Shown: in pieces, positions 63,334 through 64,000 of the stretch | Position numbering within the stretch: position 1 is the stretch's first letter | Layout of the letters: the number at the start of each line of letters is the position of its first letter | Source: Buchnera aphidicola (Aphis nerii) | GTDB taxonomy: Bacteria > Pseudomonadota > Gammaproteobacteria > Enterobacterales > Enterobacteriaceae | Assembly (NCBI RefSeq): GCF_005083105.1 | Contig: NZ_CP034885.1 | Coordinates: 474,449-538,448, forward strand | Length of the DNA: 64,000 bases | Direction: 5' to 3' | Program-made: the position numbers and the translations under genes | Notes under the pieces: generated by a model | Told to the model about the DNA's origin: nothing | What the model saw: only the letters and a program-made list of their open reading frames with translations | Databases searched by the model: none

Positions 63334-63852
63334 ATGTCTGTTTTAACAATATTACAATACCCTAATCCAAGATTAAGAATTATTGCTAAACCCATCAACA
63401 TAATTAATAAAGAAATTAAAATACTAGTTTCTAATATGTTAGATACTATGTATGTAAAAGAAGGAATTGGTTTAGCAGCAACACAAGTTAATGTTCAATT
63501 ACAAGTTATAGTAGTTAACACAAACCAGATTAAAAAAGAACATTTAATACTTATTAATCCAGAAATTATTGAAAAAAAAGGAAATATTAGCATTGAAGAA
63601 GGATGTTTATCTATTCCAGAATACCGCGCTTTTATACCACGTTCAGATTATATAAAAGTAAAGGCAATAAATTTATCTGGAAAAGAAATAGAAATAGAAG
63701 CGAAATCAATATTATCTATTTGTATACAACATGAAATTGATCATTTAAAAGGAAAATTATTTATAGATTATTTGTCGTCATTGAAAAAAGAAAGAATCAA
63801 AAAAAAATTAAAAAAACAAATAAAAAAAATGAAATATTTCGAAAGGATATAA
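63334..63852 (+). CDS. def: Peptide deformylase
   Basis: Removes the formyl group from nascent N-terminal methionine. The three motifs are GIGLAATQ (44-51), EGCLSIP with metal ligand Cys91, and QHEIDH with His133, Glu134 and His137. It has 172 residues (E. coli 169). No Shine-Dalgarno is obvious before the ATG. fmt follows after 6 bp. Together with fmt, folD and the initiator tRNA it forms the formyl-methionine cycle in this window. Confidence 0.97.
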   Translation: MSVLTILQYPNPRLRIIAKPINIINKEIKILVSNMLDTMYVKEGIGLAATQVNVQLQVIVVNTNQIKKEHLILINPEIIEKKGNISIEEGCLSIPEYRAFIPRSDYIKVKAINLSGKEIEIEAKSILSICIQHEIDHLKGKLFIDYLSSLKKERIKKKLKKQIKKMKYFERI

Positions 63853-63858
63853 ATTAAT

Positions 63859-64000
63859 TTGAAAAAACTAAAAATTATTTTTGCTGGAACATCCAATTTT
63901 TCTGAAAAATATTTATCTGCCTTAATAAAATATCAATATAATATACAAGCTGTTATTACTCAACCAGATCGTCCATCTGGAAGAGGACAAAAAATAGTTT
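63859..64000 (+). CDS. fmt: Methionyl-tRNA formyltransferase, 5' part (cut by window edge)
   Basis: Formylates Met-tRNA-fMet using 10-formyl-THF. Only 47 codons are visible: [20 protein letters not shown] and [15 protein letters not shown], matching the N-terminal Rossmann-type domain (FAGTPDFA and TQPDRPAGRG in E. coli). The start is taken as TTG 63859, since no ATG is in frame nearby; AAGGA at 63842-63846 lies 12 bp upstream. Confidence 0.92.
   Translation, partial: MKKLKIIFAGTSNFSEKYLSALIKYQYNIQAVITQPDRPSGRGQKIV

Overview
This window is a segment of a Buchnera aphidicola chromosome, the obligate gammaproteobacterial endosymbiont of aphids. Base composition is extremely AT-rich outside the rRNA and tRNA genes. 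Proteins are close in sequence and length to Escherichia coli orthologues but lysine-, asparagine- and isoleucine-rich. Gene blocks keep the enterobacterial order with many neighbours deleted (pgk-fbaA-mscS, recC-recB-recD-argA, cyoABCDE, tig-clpP-clpX-lon-ppiD, mdlA-mdlB, dnaX-ybaB-htpG-adk). The 23S-5S rRNA genes are not linked to a 16S gene, as is established for Buchnera. I see no insertion sequences, prophage, CRISPR arrays, defence systems or foreign-looking genes. Comparisons with E. coli proteins are from memory, not from a search.

Layout. 1-7600: miaB, ybeY, corC, leuS, holA, nadD, tusA, all on +. 7600-13100: asd (-), then yhgN, pgk, fbaA, mscS (+). 13100-23200: recC-recB-recD (+) converging on argA (-), with the initiator tRNA upstream of argA. 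23300-27500: mltA, ribH, thiL, a split ribD and nusB (+). 27500-36550: dxs, ispA and yajR (-), tusE (+), then the cytochrome bo3 operon cyoABCDE (-). 36800-45200: bolA, tig, clpP, clpX, lon, ppiD (+), a chaperone and protease block. 45250-57350: queC (-), mdlA-mdlB (+), 4.5S RNA (-), dnaX, ybaB, htpG, adk (+), tRNA-Arg (-), folD (+), cysS (-), ybeD (+), cspE (-). 57600-61080: rRNA unit on the minus strand, with promoter, tRNA-Glu, 23S, 5S and terminator. 61160-64000: aroE, tsaC, smg (-), then def and the start of fmt (+).

The genes cover housekeeping work of a reduced cell: tRNA modification (miaB, tusA, tusE, queC, tsaC), aminoacylation (leuS, cysS), clamp-loader subunits (holA, dnaX), glycolysis, riboflavin, isoprenoid, folate and NAD synthesis, the nutritional role (asd, argA, aroE feed essential amino-acid pathways), respiration and proteostasis.

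The most notable signal is at poly(A) tracts. Four clearly recognisable genes (ybeY, holA, nadD, recC) are each broken by one frameshift exactly at an A9 or A10 run, with both halves well conserved. Three (holA, nadD, recC) need the same +1 correction of A10 to A11. Intact genes (leuS, mltA, recD) carry A10-A11 runs in frame. This fits the transcriptional slippage at poly(A) known from insect endosymbionts. ribD is divided by a single in-frame TGA. The lon translation start region keeps an unusually E. coli-like nucleotide sequence, and the orphaned tRNA-Glu-23S-5S unit keeps a promoter matching the E. coli rrn P2 arrangement. I did not find a wholly new system.
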